DNA of 36,393 bases from NCBI RefSeq assembly GCF_028209395.1, contig NZ_JAQLDQ010000020.1, positions 1 to 36,393 on the forward strand, in the 5' to 3' direction. Of the stretch, positions 17,482 to 24,758 are shown in pieces. Each line of letters begins with the position of its first letter. Within the stretch, counting starts at the first letter, position 1. The translations under genes and the position numbers were made by a program. The stretch is from Collinsella aerofaciens. Lineage in GTDB: Bacteria; Actinomycetota; Coriobacteriia; Coriobacteriales; Coriobacteriaceae. A model generated the notes under the pieces. That model saw only the letters and a list, made by a program, of their open reading frames with translations. It did no database searches and was not told the origin of the DNA.

Positions 17482-18324
17482 ATGTCCGCCCGTAAAGCTC
17501 GCACGGAGGCGGCTGCCGCTGGCGCCGCCCCCGTTGACTCTGAGGAGAAGGACGTGAAGATTCCCGTAGAGGCCGTCGACGATACCGAGGCCAACGAGGC
17601 CCCGGCCGCCGAGGCTGCCGAGAACCAGGTAGAGGATTCCAACAAGGAGGCGACGATGACCGAGGACGAGATGGTGGAAGCCGCTATCCGCGCCGGTGAG
17701 GAAGCCGCCGACAACGACTTTAAGCTCAAGTTCGAGCAGGCCCAAAAGGAGCTTGCCGACGTGCGTAACGAGCTCGATGCTGCGGCAGAGGCCCAGAAGG
17801 CCGCCGAGGACAAGGCAAAGGACGCCACCGAGCGTACCGCCCGTCTGCAGGCCGACTGGGAGAACTTCCGTCGCCGCACTGCCAACGAGCGTATCGCCGA
17901 GCGCGAGCGCGCGACCGAGAAGCTTGTCACCGCGCTGTTGCCGGTGGTTGACGATATCGAGCGTGCAATCGACCATGCCCGTAGCCAGGAGCTTTCCGAC
18001 GACTTTAAGCAGTTCGTCGATGGCGTTGACGCGGTACATGCCAAGCTGCTCGATGTGTTTGCGCACGAGGGCGTTGAGCCCATCGACCCCAAGGGCGAGG
18101 CGTTCGATCCGCTCGAGCACCAGGCTGTGGGTCGCGTCGAGGACGCATCGCAGTACGACGAGACCGTCAACGACGTGTACCAGAAGGGCTACCGCATGGC
18201 GGACCGCATCCTGCGCTCCGCGATGGTGACGGTGACCTACGGTGGCGAGAAGCGCCCCGCACCGGAGCCCGAAGCGGCGCCCGAGGATGCTACGGCCGAT
18301 ACGGCCGAGAGCACCGAGGAGTAA
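17482..18324 (+). CDS. grpE: Nucleotide exchange factor GrpE
   Basis: GrpE (280 aa as drawn) releases ADP from DnaK. The long coiled coil spans about residues 70-145, and the conserved head contains ENFRRRT, LLPVVDDIERAI, GVEPIDPKGEAFDPLEHQAV and VYQKGYRMADRILRSAMV. The N-terminal 60 residues and the tail are acidic and low-complexity. The start 2 nt after the dnaK stop has little ribosome site; a strong AAGGAGG precedes an in-frame ATG at 17656, which would give a 222-aa protein closer to usual family length. Either or both may be used. Confidence 0.95.
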   Translation: MSARKARTEAAAAGAAPVDSEEKDVKIPVEAVDDTEANEAPAAEAAENQVEDSNKEATMTEDEMVEAAIRAGEEAADNDFKLKFEQAQKELADVRNELDAAAEAQKAAEDKAKDATERTARLQADWENFRRRTANERIAERERATEKLVTALLPVVDDIERAIDHARSQELSDDFKQFVDGVDAVHAKLLDVFAHEGVEPIDPKGEAFDPLEHQAVGRVEDASQYDETVNDVYQKGYRMADRILRSAMVTVTYGGEKRPAPEPEAAPEDATADTAESTEE

Positions 18325-18330
18325 TTGAGA

Positions 18331-18362
18331 AGGGCCCCGGGGCAACACCCGGGGCCCTTTCT
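18331..18362 (+). terminator. Strong hairpin between grpE and dnaJ
   Basis: A perfect 12-bp stem (AAGGGCCCCGGG at 18331-18342 and its complement at 18349-18360), loop GCAACA, is followed only by TTTCTGG. With so short a T run it is probably a partial terminator or a processing/stability element, letting dnaK-grpE exceed dnaJ-hspR in expression. Confidence 0.7.
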
Positions 18363-18431
18363 GGCCAAGTGCCATATGAAAGCATGAGCCGCCGTCTGCT
18401 GGGCGGCGGATGAAACAGGAGAGGAGCTACG

Positions 18432-19397
18432 ATGGCTGCAGGCAAAACCTTCTATGACATCCTGGGCGTATCCAAGAGCGCCTCCGACAAAGAGATCAAG
18501 AGCGCGTTTCGCAAGCTCGCGCAAAAATATCACCCCGATGCCGGCGGCGACGAGGCCAAGTTTAAGGAGATCAGCGAGGCCTACGAGACGCTTTCGGACG
18601 AGAAGAAGCGCAAAGAGTACGACCAGATGCTCATGTTCGGCGGCATGCCGGGCGCGGGCGGCGCGTATGGCGGCGGCTACGGTGCCGGCGCGGGCGCCAG
18701 CGGCTGGGGCGATATCTTCGACAGCATCTTCAGCGGCAATGGCGCCTGGGGTAGCGATTGGGGCTCGGGCTTTGCCGGGGCTGCGGGCGCTGCCGGTGCC
18801 GGCGCGGGTCGCAGCCGCGCTCGCAAGGGCGGCGACCTATCGCTGACCGTCGATGTGACGGCCGAGGACGCGTTTCGCGGCGTGACGCACAAGGTCACCT
18901 ATCGCATTCCCTCGACAGGCGAGCAGCAGACCATCACGGTCTCGGTGCCCGCGGGCGCGGTCGATGGCGGCAAGCTACGCTACAAGCGTCGCGGCGAGTA
19001 TGGCGTTGCGGGTGGCGAGCGCGGCGACCTGGTCGTGACCACGCATGTGGAGGAGCACCCGCTGTTCAAGCGCAAAGGCGCCGACGTGACCATGGAGGTA
19101 CCGGTCTCGGTCTACGAGGCGGCGCTCGGCTGCACGGTGGATGTGCCCACGCCCGGCGGCGCGACGGTTCGTCTGAAGGTGCCCGCTGGCACCCAGACGG
19201 GCAAGAAGTTCCGCTTTAAGGAGATGGGTGCGCCCGACGTTAAGCACCGTGGCCGCACAGGCGCGCTGCTCGTCGAGATCAAGGTGCAGGTCCCCACGAA
19301 CCTATCCGATGACGAGCGCGATGCCATGACCAAGCTGCGCGAGGCCGACACGCGCGACTATCGCGAGAAGGTCAACCGTTACAAGGCGACGTACTAG
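18432..19397 (+). CDS. dnaJ: DnaJ-type cochaperone without zinc fingers
   Basis: This 321-aa J protein stimulates DnaK ATPase and delivers substrates. The J domain (residues 4-68) has the HPD motif in KYHPDAGG. A Gly/Ala/Tyr-rich linker follows (about 75-130), then two beta-sandwich substrate domains ([16 protein letters not shown], later [13 protein letters not shown]). The four CxxCxGxG zinc repeats of classical DnaJ are absent, so it is a class B protein (CbpA/DnaJ2-like). The start has GAGGAG 5 nt upstream. It lies in the usual dnaJ position of the actinobacterial heat-shock operon, 107 nt after grpE. Confidence 0.93.
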   Translation: MAAGKTFYDILGVSKSASDKEIKSAFRKLAQKYHPDAGGDEAKFKEISEAYETLSDEKKRKEYDQMLMFGGMPGAGGAYGGGYGAGAGASGWGDIFDSIFSGNGAWGSDWGSGFAGAAGAAGAGAGRSRARKGGDLSLTVDVTAEDAFRGVTHKVTYRIPSTGEQQTITVSVPAGAVDGGKLRYKRRGEYGVAGGERGDLVVTTHVEEHPLFKRKGADVTMEVPVSVYEAALGCTVDVPTPGGATVRLKVPAGTQTGKKFRFKEMGAPDVKHRGRTGALLVEIKVQVPTNLSDDERDAMTKLREADTRDYREKVNRYKATY

Positions 19398-19469
19398 GGC
19401 GGTCGCGGCGCGCGCCCGCGCCCGCGGGCTTATGATGGACGATAACGAGACGGAAAGGGGTCAGGTAGC

Positions 19470-19886
19470 ATGGCCGAGGACAATAGGAACAAACCGCTGT
19501 ACATGATCAGCGTGGCGGCCGAGCTGACCGGCATGCATCCGCAGACTCTGCGCGTCTACGAGTCTAAGGGCCTGGTGAACCCCCAGCGCTCGGGCGGTAA
19601 CACACGCCTGTATTCGCGTGCCGATATCGAGCGTCTGGAGCTCATCAACCAGCTGACTGACGAGGGTATCAACCTTGCCGGCGTGGTGCGCATTCTCGAT
19701 ATGAAGGAGCGTGCCGAGGAGCGCGAGCGCGAGAACGAGAAGCTCCGCGCTCGCGTGCGCCAGCTCGAGGATGAGCTGCACGAGTACAAGATGCAGAAGA
19801 AGATCACCGCCCTGGCCCCGCGCGATGGCTCGGTCAACCCCGAGCAAGTCATGCGCAAGCTGCTAGGTACGGGTAGCGACCTATAG
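19470..19886 (+). CDS. hspR: Heat-shock repressor HspR (MerR family)
   Basis: HspR (138 aa) represses chaperone genes and is titrated through DnaK in actinobacteria. The MerR-type winged helix is at residues 10-80 (MISVAAELTGMHPQTLRVYE, then GNTRLYSRADIERLE). A charged coiled coil (about 85-115) follows for dimerisation. No cysteine or drug-binding domain is present, as expected for HspR. It is the last gene of the operon, giving feedback control; the dnaK and clpB promoters share a likely target. Confidence 0.95.
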   Translation: MAEDNRNKPLYMISVAAELTGMHPQTLRVYESKGLVNPQRSGGNTRLYSRADIERLELINQLTDEGINLAGVVRILDMKERAEERERENEKLRARVRQLEDELHEYKMQKKITALAPRDGSVNPEQVMRKLLGTGSDL

Positions 19887-19901
19887 CTCCGCCGACGCTG
19901 C

Positions 19902-20034
19902 CGGGCACTCATCGGGGACAGACTTAAATGAGTGCCCGCAGAATGAGAGTGGATAATCTCCCGTTTTTGGCCTGTTTGCAGGCTCAAAGTGGGAGATTAT
20001 CCACTCTCGTCATTTCGGCGTCTAAGTCTGCCCC
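19902..20034. repeat. Nested inverted repeats between hspR and the hydratase
   Basis: Three palindromes interleave. CGGGCACTCAT (19902-19912) pairs with 19928-19938. GGGGACAGACTTA (19914-19926) pairs with 20023-20034, with one irregularity. An 18-bp perfect pair, GAGAGTGGATAATCTCCC (19945-19962) with 19991-20008, encloses a loop that itself folds (GCCTG/CAGGC). The first two are mutually exclusive structures. No T run follows, so a simple terminator for hspR is unlikely. It resembles the other extragenic palindromes of the window and shares the GGGGAC core. Confidence 0.75.
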
Positions 20035-20140
20035 CGGCACCCAACTCGTTCTTTGCTTTACTGAGATAAAGTGAACGTACAGATTCGTAACCCGCTGGCA
20101 ACCGTTCTATGGCACGATATTGAACGAATGTATGCTATGC

Positions 20141-20157
20141 GCCCAAATCTTTTGGGC
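20141..20157 (+). promoter_or_regulatory. Leader hairpin just upstream of the hydratase start
   Basis: GCCCAAA-TCT-TTTGGGC forms a perfect 7-bp stem with a 3-nt loop, 15 nt before the ATG at 20173 and 6 nt before the GGGAG ribosome binding site. It could affect ribosome access, serve as an operator, or mean nothing. Confidence 0.4.
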
Positions 20158-20172
20158 AGAGTGGGAGACAGT

Positions 20173-22473
20173 ATGGTCAAGCTGTACGAGGACGGCATCT
20201 ACCTGCGCGGCGGTAGCGAGGTTGTGCCTGTGGCCGAGGCTGCTGAGCGTGGCATTACGCAGGCGCCCGAGGATGCCAAGCGCGGCACCATCGCGTATTC
20301 GATCCTCCAGGCACACAATACGTCGGGCGACCCCGAGGCACTCAAGATTCGCTTCGATGCCATGGCGAGCCACGACATCACCTTTGTCGGCATCATCCAG
20401 ACGGCGCGCGCTTCGGGCATGGAGCAGTTCCCGCTGCCTTACGTGCTCACCAACTGCCATAACTCGCTGTGCGCCGTGGGCGGCACCATCAATGAGGACG
20501 ACCACGTCTTTGGCCTTTCCGCAGCCAAGAAGTACGGCGGCATCTTCGTTCCGCCGCACATCGCCGTCATCCACTCCTTTATGCGCGAGAACTTCGCCGG
20601 TTGCGGCAAGATGATCCTGGGTTCCGACTCGCACACCCGCTATGGTGCCCTGGGTACCATAGCCGTGGGCGAGGGCGGCGGCGAGTTGGCAAAGCAGCTG
20701 CTGCGCGACACCTACGATGTCGCCTATCCCGGCGTCGTGGCCATCTACCTCACGGGCGCCCCGCGCCCCGGCGTCGGCCCGCACGACGTGGCGCTCGCCA
20801 TCATTCGCGCCGTCTTTGCCAAGGGCTACGTCAAGAACAATGTCATGGAGTTTGTGGGCCCGGGCATCGCGAGCATGACGACCGACTACCGCAACGGCGT
20901 TGACGTCATGACCACCGAGACCACCTGCCTGTCGAGCATCTGGGCCACCGACGAGGACACGCACGCGTTTTTGACCATGCACGGCCGCGGCGACGACTAT
21001 CGCGAGCTCAAGCCCGCCGATGTCGCCTACTACGACGGTTGCGTCGAGGTCGACCTGTCGAGCATCAAGCCCATGATCGCACTGCCGTTCCATCCTTCCA
21101 ACGGCTTTGAGATCGACGAGCTCAACGAGAACCTCGAGGACATCCTGCACGAGGTGGAGCTCGAGGCCGCCAAGATCGGCGAGGGCAAGACGCACTTTAG
21201 CCTGCTCGACAAGATCGTCGACGGCAAGCTGCACGTGCAGCAGGGCGTTATCGCCGGCTGCTCGGGCGGCAACTATGACTCCGTGGTCCAGGCTGCCCGC
21301 GTGCTCAAGGGCGCCAATACCGGCTGCGGCGAGTTCTCGCTGTCGGTCTATCCCACGAGCCAGCCCGTGGCGCTCGAACTTACACGCCGCGGCTACATCT
21401 ACGACCTCATGGAGGCCGGCGCAATCGTGCGCACGGCATTCTGCGGCCCGTGCTTCGGCGCCGGCGACACGCCCGCCAACAACGGCCTTTCGATCCGTCA
21501 CACCACGCGCAACTTCCCCAACCGCGAGGGTTCCAAGCCGGGTAATGGCCAGCTGAGCGCCGTGGCCCTGATGGACGCCCGCTCCATTGCGGCAACGGCT
21601 GCCAACGGCGGCGTCCTGACGCCGGCGACCGACCTGCCCGAGGACACTTGGGACGAGGCCTGCGAGTACACCTTTGACGACGCGCCGTACAAGAAGCGCG
21701 TGTACTGGGGCTTTGGCAAGGCGGAGCCTGCCGACGAGCTGGTCGAAGGCCCCAACATCAAGCCGTGGCCCGCGATGGAGCCGCTCGGCGACGACATCCT
21801 GCTCAAGGTTTGCTCCAAGATCATGGACCCGGTCACCACGACCGACGAGCTCATTCCCTCGGGCGAGACGAGCTCCTTCCGCTCCAACCCGCTGGGCCTG
21901 GCTGAGTTTACGCTGAGCCGCCGCGACCCGGCCTACGTGGGTCGCTCCAAGGAGGTCGACGCTGTGGAGAAGCGTCGCGTTGCCGGCGAGTCCGCGGGCG
22001 ACCTGGCGGCGTTCGATGCCGAGCTTGCCGGTGTGTTTGAGGCGCTGGCCGGCGCGGGTGTCGCGGCCGATGCCAAGGCGACCGAGTTCGGTTCCATGAT
22101 TTACGCCAAGAAGCCTGGCGACGGCAGCGCCCGCGAGCAGGCCGCGAGCTGCCAGCGCGTAATTGGCGGCCTGGCCAACATCGTCCACGAGTACGCCACC
22201 AAGCGCTATCGCTCCAACGTGATGAACTGGGGCATGGTGCCCTTCCAGATGGAGGCCGAGCCCAACTTTGAGGTGGGCGATTACGTCTTTGTGCCGGGTA
22301 TCCGTGCCGCGCTCGATGGCGACCTGAAGGACATCGCCGCCTACGTGGTGCGCGCCGATGGTGCGGTCGAGCAGATTGAGCTCTATATTGCCGATATGAC
22401 GGCCGAAGAGCGTGCCATCGTCAAGGCCGGCTGCCTGATCAACTACAACAAGTTCAAGGCCGCTGCCGAGTAA
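20173..22473 (+). CDS. Aconitase-family hydratase (YbhJ-like)
   Basis: This 766-aa protein belongs to the aconitase/isopropylmalate isomerase superfamily and probably carries a [4Fe-4S] cluster used for hydration/dehydration of a small hydroxy acid. Motifs include [23 protein letters not shown], broken here as [12 protein letters not shown] and VGEGGGE, the cluster segment AGCSGGNYD, and [11 protein letters not shown], which supply three Cys. The C-terminal swivelling domain (about 600-766) ends YNKFKAA. It looks closer to the E. coli YbhJ group than to AcnA or AcnB, so citrate/isocitrate is not assured. The start at 20173 follows GGGAG at 5 nt; further in-frame ATGs lie upstream without such a site. 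It is monocistronic with a terminator at 22612. Confidence 0.85.
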   Translation: MVKLYEDGIYLRGGSEVVPVAEAAERGITQAPEDAKRGTIAYSILQAHNTSGDPEALKIRFDAMASHDITFVGIIQTARASGMEQFPLPYVLTNCHNSLCAVGGTINEDDHVFGLSAAKKYGGIFVPPHIAVIHSFMRENFAGCGKMILGSDSHTRYGALGTIAVGEGGGELAKQLLRDTYDVAYPGVVAIYLTGAPRPGVGPHDVALAIIRAVFAKGYVKNNVMEFVGPGIASMTTDYRNGVDVMTTETTCLSSIWATDEDTHAFLTMHGRGDDYRELKPADVAYYDGCVEVDLSSIKPMIALPFHPSNGFEIDELNENLEDILHEVELEAAKIGEGKTHFSLLDKIVDGKLHVQQGVIAGCSGGNYDSVVQAARVLKGANTGCGEFSLSVYPTSQPVALELTRRGYIYDLMEAGAIVRTAFCGPCFGAGDTPANNGLSIRHTTRNFPNREGSKPGNGQLSAVALMDARSIAATAANGGVLTPATDLPEDTWDEACEYTFDDAPYKKRVYWGFGKAEPADELVEGPNIKPWPAMEPLGDDILLKVCSKIMDPVTTTDELIPSGETSSFRSNPLGLAEFTLSRRDPAYVGRSKEVDAVEKRRVAGESAGDLAAFDAELAGVFEALAGAGVAADAKATEFGSMIYAKKPGDGSAREQAASCQRVIGGLANIVHEYATKRYRSNVMNWGMVPFQMEAEPNFEVGDYVFVPGIRAALDGDLKDIAAYVVRADGAVEQIELYIADMTAEERAIVKAGCLINYNKFKAAAE

Positions 22474-22492
22474 CTCTGCTGTACGCCCCGGA

Positions 22493-22548
22493 CACACCTT
22501 TCCCTCGTGCTCACGCGCTTCGCGAGGGTCGCCCGAGGGAAAGGTGTG
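22493..22548. repeat. Inverted repeat downstream of the hydratase
   Basis: CACACCTTTCCCTCG (22493-22507) pairs perfectly with 22534-22548; GCCCC and GGGGC extend the stem further out (22486-22490 with 22552-22556) and a small GCGCTTCGCG hairpin sits in the loop. No T run follows; the true terminator appears to be at 22612. Confidence 0.7.
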
Positions 22549-22611
22549 GCTGGGGCTACTGCGACGTTCTCGTTGGGTCTTGAGGGACGCTAATGAATAG
22601 ACTTGCTTGAT

Positions 22612-22642
22612 GCCGCCTCTGTTATCGGGGCGGCTTCTTTTT
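22612..22642 (+). terminator. Intrinsic terminator of the hydratase gene
   Basis: GCCGCCTC (22612-22619) pairs with GGGGCGGC (22627-22634) across a 7-nt loop and is followed by TTCTTTTTG. It lies 139 nt past the hydratase stop. Confidence 0.8.
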
Positions 22643-22649
22643 GTTGAAA

Positions 22650-22684
22650 ACCACCACAAAGGGGGCAGGCACCTTTGTGGTGGT
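22650..22684. repeat. ACCACCACAAAGG palindrome, copy 1 (inverted loop)
   Basis: Arms ACCACCACAAAGG (22650-22662) and CCTTTGTGGTGGT (22672-22684) pair perfectly around the 9-nt loop GGGCAGGCA. Compared with copies 2 and 3 the loop is inverted, while the left flank (GTTGAAA) matches that of copy 2 (GTCGAAA) in the same orientation. Confidence 0.85.
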
Positions 22685-22737
22685 GGGGACGAGCTCGATG
22701 CTGTTGTGATCGTTGAGCGGCATGTTAATGGGCGGCT

Positions 22738-23406
22738 CTACAGAATTTCATCTGGGCTGGCGGGTTTGGTTGTTTTGGGGATGCCGAGTTTGGATGACGC
22801 GAAATCGTCAACATTGTCCTTAATTCCGTCTTTGGTGTAGACAGTGACCATATAGGTGCTGTGTCCGAATTCGCCCTTGTCGCGTGTTGCCCAGGCATCC
22901 CAGTAGGCGGCCCCGTTTCGCCCTTTGATTTTTCCGACACGGCGGAGTTCTGTTCGCTTTAATTTCTGGTTGCTATAGATGGTTCGACCGGCCTCCTCGG
23001 TGAGCCCGCACTGTCCAAGCATCTTGTCGAGGACTTGGTTCATGTGACGCTCATCGGTGTTTGGTGCGTAGTCGTAGGCGAGGGTGATGAAGTCGAGTGG
23101 CTGGTCGTCGATTAGATAGTTTAGCGTCTGAGGTCCAAGGCAGAAATAGGGGGAGCATCCGTCGATCTGACCGAGCAGTGGCAACTTTGACTGCCAACTT
23201 CCGGTGGGAATTCCATCTTCGTAAAACACGCCGCGACAGATAAAGGAGAGCGAGGTGGCACGCGAGCCGGCGTCGACCATTCCGCATAAATCGAAGGGCG
23301 AGGTGATACCAAGGGAAAAGGGCGTGATGACGATAAGGAAGAGCATCACGATGGGTATGGCGAGAATGGCGATGACGTTGCGACCGGTGGAATGAGGCGG
23401 CTTCAT
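22738..23406 (-). CDS. Membrane-anchored protein of unknown function (222 aa)
   Basis: I do not recognise a family. One hydrophobic segment at about residues 10-35 (VIAILAIPIVMLFLIVITPF) would anchor the protein, leaving about 185 residues outside the cell. The outer part holds several Cys (in FDLCGMV, FICRG, DGCSPYFC and GQCGL), which could form disulfides. The start at 23406 has GAGGAG 5 nt upstream; an in-frame ATG at 23424 is less likely. It is flanked by copies of the ACCACCACAAAGG palindrome and is visibly less GC-rich than the nearby housekeeping genes. It is divergent from the gene at 23641, which has a similar size and topology but no evident sequence similarity. Confidence 0.75.
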   Translation of the reverse strand: MKPPHSTGRNVIAILAIPIVMLFLIVITPFSLGITSPFDLCGMVDAGSRATSLSFICRGVFYEDGIPTGSWQSKLPLLGQIDGCSPYFCLGPQTLNYLIDDQPLDFITLAYDYAPNTDERHMNQVLDKMLGQCGLTEEAGRTIYSNQKLKRTELRRVGKIKGRNGAAYWDAWATRDKGEFGHSTYMVTVYTKDGIKDNVDDFASSKLGIPKTTKPASPDEIL

Positions 23407-23516
23407 ATGCGCTCCTCGAGACAAAGATCTGTTGAGGATAGGCAGAAATGGATATGTTCAGAGAGCAATTCAAGTTTAATCTCATTGCGCGAGATGGTCG
23501 ACCGTTAGCGTCGAAA

Positions 23517-23551
23517 ACCACCACAAAGGTGCCTGTCCCCTTTGTGGTGGT
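23517..23551. repeat. ACCACCACAAAGG palindrome, copy 2
   Basis: Perfect 13-bp arms (23517-23529 and 23539-23551) surround the loop TGCCTGTCC. On the complementary strand it reads AAAGGGGACAGGCACCTTT. It lies between the two divergent membrane-protein genes, near where their promoters should be. Confidence 0.85.
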
Positions 23552-23640
23552 GAGGAGCGCGCGGCTTCTTTTGGTAATAGTGTTAGCTGGCGGTATCATT
23601 AGTGCAGGTGGCGAAGGTTTGCATTGTGGGGTGTTTTGCC

Positions 23641-24312
23641 GTGAGCCGTTCTGCCCGTATTGGATTGATTGTCTTGGCGCTTGCGATCGCTGTGGTTGGC
23701 GCGGGCGCTGTCGGTATGGCATTTCTACCTGCTGCGGTGACGGAGCCGGTGGTCAAGCCTGTGACTCAATCTGTCGAACTTCTGACCGGCGACGACAAGC
23801 CCGAGACCATTACCGTTGATTTTGATGAGCAGCCGGCTGTGCGGGGTATTAGCAATTATCCGCGTATTCAGCTTGGGGCCATGCGCTATACCACGGATAC
23901 AAGCCTGATCGATAGGGCGTCCGAGCTACTCAAGGGCAAAACATTTAAGCGTTGGTACGGATATGCGTCCTATCGGGCAAAAGCGAACGACATGGTTGGC
24001 GGATGCCACTCGTCCATCGAGCTGGACACTGCAAACGGCGCAAAGTTATGTGATGTCTCGTACGATCCGGGCTACGAGGGCAATGAGGGTCCGGGCATCT
24101 ACATCATGGACGGCGATGTCGCCTATGTCATGGAGGGCGACCAGACCGAGCTCAACGATTTTATGGGTCAGTGTATCCAAGATGCCTATAAACAGACCTG
24201 CTTGCCTGACCCGCAGACTGCACGCGATAGTGGGTCTGCCCGTACATGGCTGTTCGAGGATGAGATGCCCTGGACCGTCGAATCGGGAAGTACGGGTTCG
24301 GCGAAGGAGTAG
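23641..24312 (+). CDS. Membrane-anchored protein of unknown function (223 aa)
   Basis: The family is not recognised. An N-terminal hydrophobic segment (ARIGLIVLALAIAVVGAGAV, about residues 4-25) is followed by an outer domain of about 190 residues with an MGQCIQDAYKQTCLP pair of Cys, plus VGGCHSS and AKLCD. It is a signal-anchor type protein without a clear lipobox. The start is uncertain: GTG at 23641 gives a natural short basic N-terminus, with GGGG 9 nt upstream; GTG at 23626 and 23602 are alternatives in the same frame. Palindromes of the same family lie on both sides of the gene. Confidence 0.65.
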   Translation: MSRSARIGLIVLALAIAVVGAGAVGMAFLPAAVTEPVVKPVTQSVELLTGDDKPETITVDFDEQPAVRGISNYPRIQLGAMRYTTDTSLIDRASELLKGKTFKRWYGYASYRAKANDMVGGCHSSIELDTANGAKLCDVSYDPGYEGNEGPGIYIMDGDVAYVMEGDQTELNDFMGQCIQDAYKQTCLPDPQTARDSGSARTWLFEDEMPWTVESGSTGSAKE

Positions 24313-24320
24313 AGACCGCG

Positions 24321-24355
24321 ACCACCACAAAGGTACCCGTCCCCTTTGTAGTAGT
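24321..24355. repeat. ACCACCACAAAGG palindrome, copy 3
   Basis: Arms ACCACCACAAAGG (24321-24333) and CCTTTGTAGTAGT (24343-24355) pair with two G-T wobbles around TACCCGTCC. It has the same orientation as copy 2 and lies 8 nt after the stop of the upstream gene. Confidence 0.8.
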
Positions 24356-24365
24356 TCTCGGTTTG

Positions 24366-24580
24366 TCTCGATCTGTAACATCTGGGCTGTTGGAAGTAAG
24401 CCTGCTGTTACAGATTTAGATTTTCAGATGAGCCTTCGTGGCTTGTCTCGATCTGTAACAGTTAGACCCTAATTTGCCGAGTAGATGTTACAGATTGAGA
24501 CAAACGGTTGCCGCTGGTCATTTCATCTTGATCCGTAACATCTAGGATCAAAAATGGCTGCTAGATGTTACAGATCGAGA
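24366..24580. repeat. Three tandem TCTGTAACA palindromes
   Basis: Three related hairpins follow each other at about 80-nt steps: 24366-24380 with 24406-24420 (13 of 15 bp), 24443-24460 with 24486-24503 (17 of 18 bp), and 24526-24545 with 24561-24580 (18 of 20 bp). The arm consensus is TTGTCTCGATCTGTAACA, extended by TCTAG in the third. Loops are 25, 25 and 15 nt and unrelated. Arms are conserved and loops are not, which points to selection or copying of the palindromic arms. Confidence 0.8.
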
Positions 24581-24643
24581 CGGTAGTGCGCCTGGGCAGC
24601 GGCGGGCTGACATCTCAGTACCCTATCCATCAATCACTCAGAA

Positions 24644-24678
24644 AATCTTATATATAGAGACTTAGATTTGTGTATAAG
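24644..24678 (+). promoter_or_regulatory. clpB promoter/operator element shared with dnaK
   Basis: Positions 24644-24669 read AATCTTATAT-N5-GACTTAGATTT, identical to the dnaK element outside the N5. A TATAAG -10 box follows at 24673-24678. An ACTCAGAAAA half-site just upstream also has a counterpart (ACTCTCAGAG) upstream of dnaK. HspR control of clpB is known in other actinobacteria, so this is a likely shared operator. Confidence 0.7.
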
Positions 24679-24758
24679 ATCGCGCAAAGCTGGCAACAAT
24701 ACTTCTCGAACAACGTGAAGCCGCCCCGTAGGGCGGCCGCCCCAAGAGAGGTGATTCC

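Larger units (their letters stand above)
24313..24758. other. Intergenic region before clpB
   Basis: No gene is seen. In order it holds palindrome copy 3 (24321-24355), three tandem TCTGTAACA hairpins (24366-24580), the operator/promoter shared with dnaK (24644-24678), and a GC-rich leader hairpin, GCCGCCC-CGTA-GGGCGGC (24720-24737), ahead of the clpB ribosome binding site. Confidence 0.7.

Noticed and set aside
20107..22659. 850-codon minus-strand frame opposite the hydratase
   Set aside because: It is the complement of a clear aconitase-family gene; composition alone explains its length. The 938-codon frame opposite clpB is the same case.
22738..24312. The two membrane-anchored proteins as a duplicated pair
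   Set aside because: Size and topology agree, but I see no shared sequence motifs beyond the presence of several cysteines.
24366..24580. CRISPR array
   Set aside because: Repeats are palindromic with two arms each, only three copies, with loops and gaps of unequal length and no cas genes.
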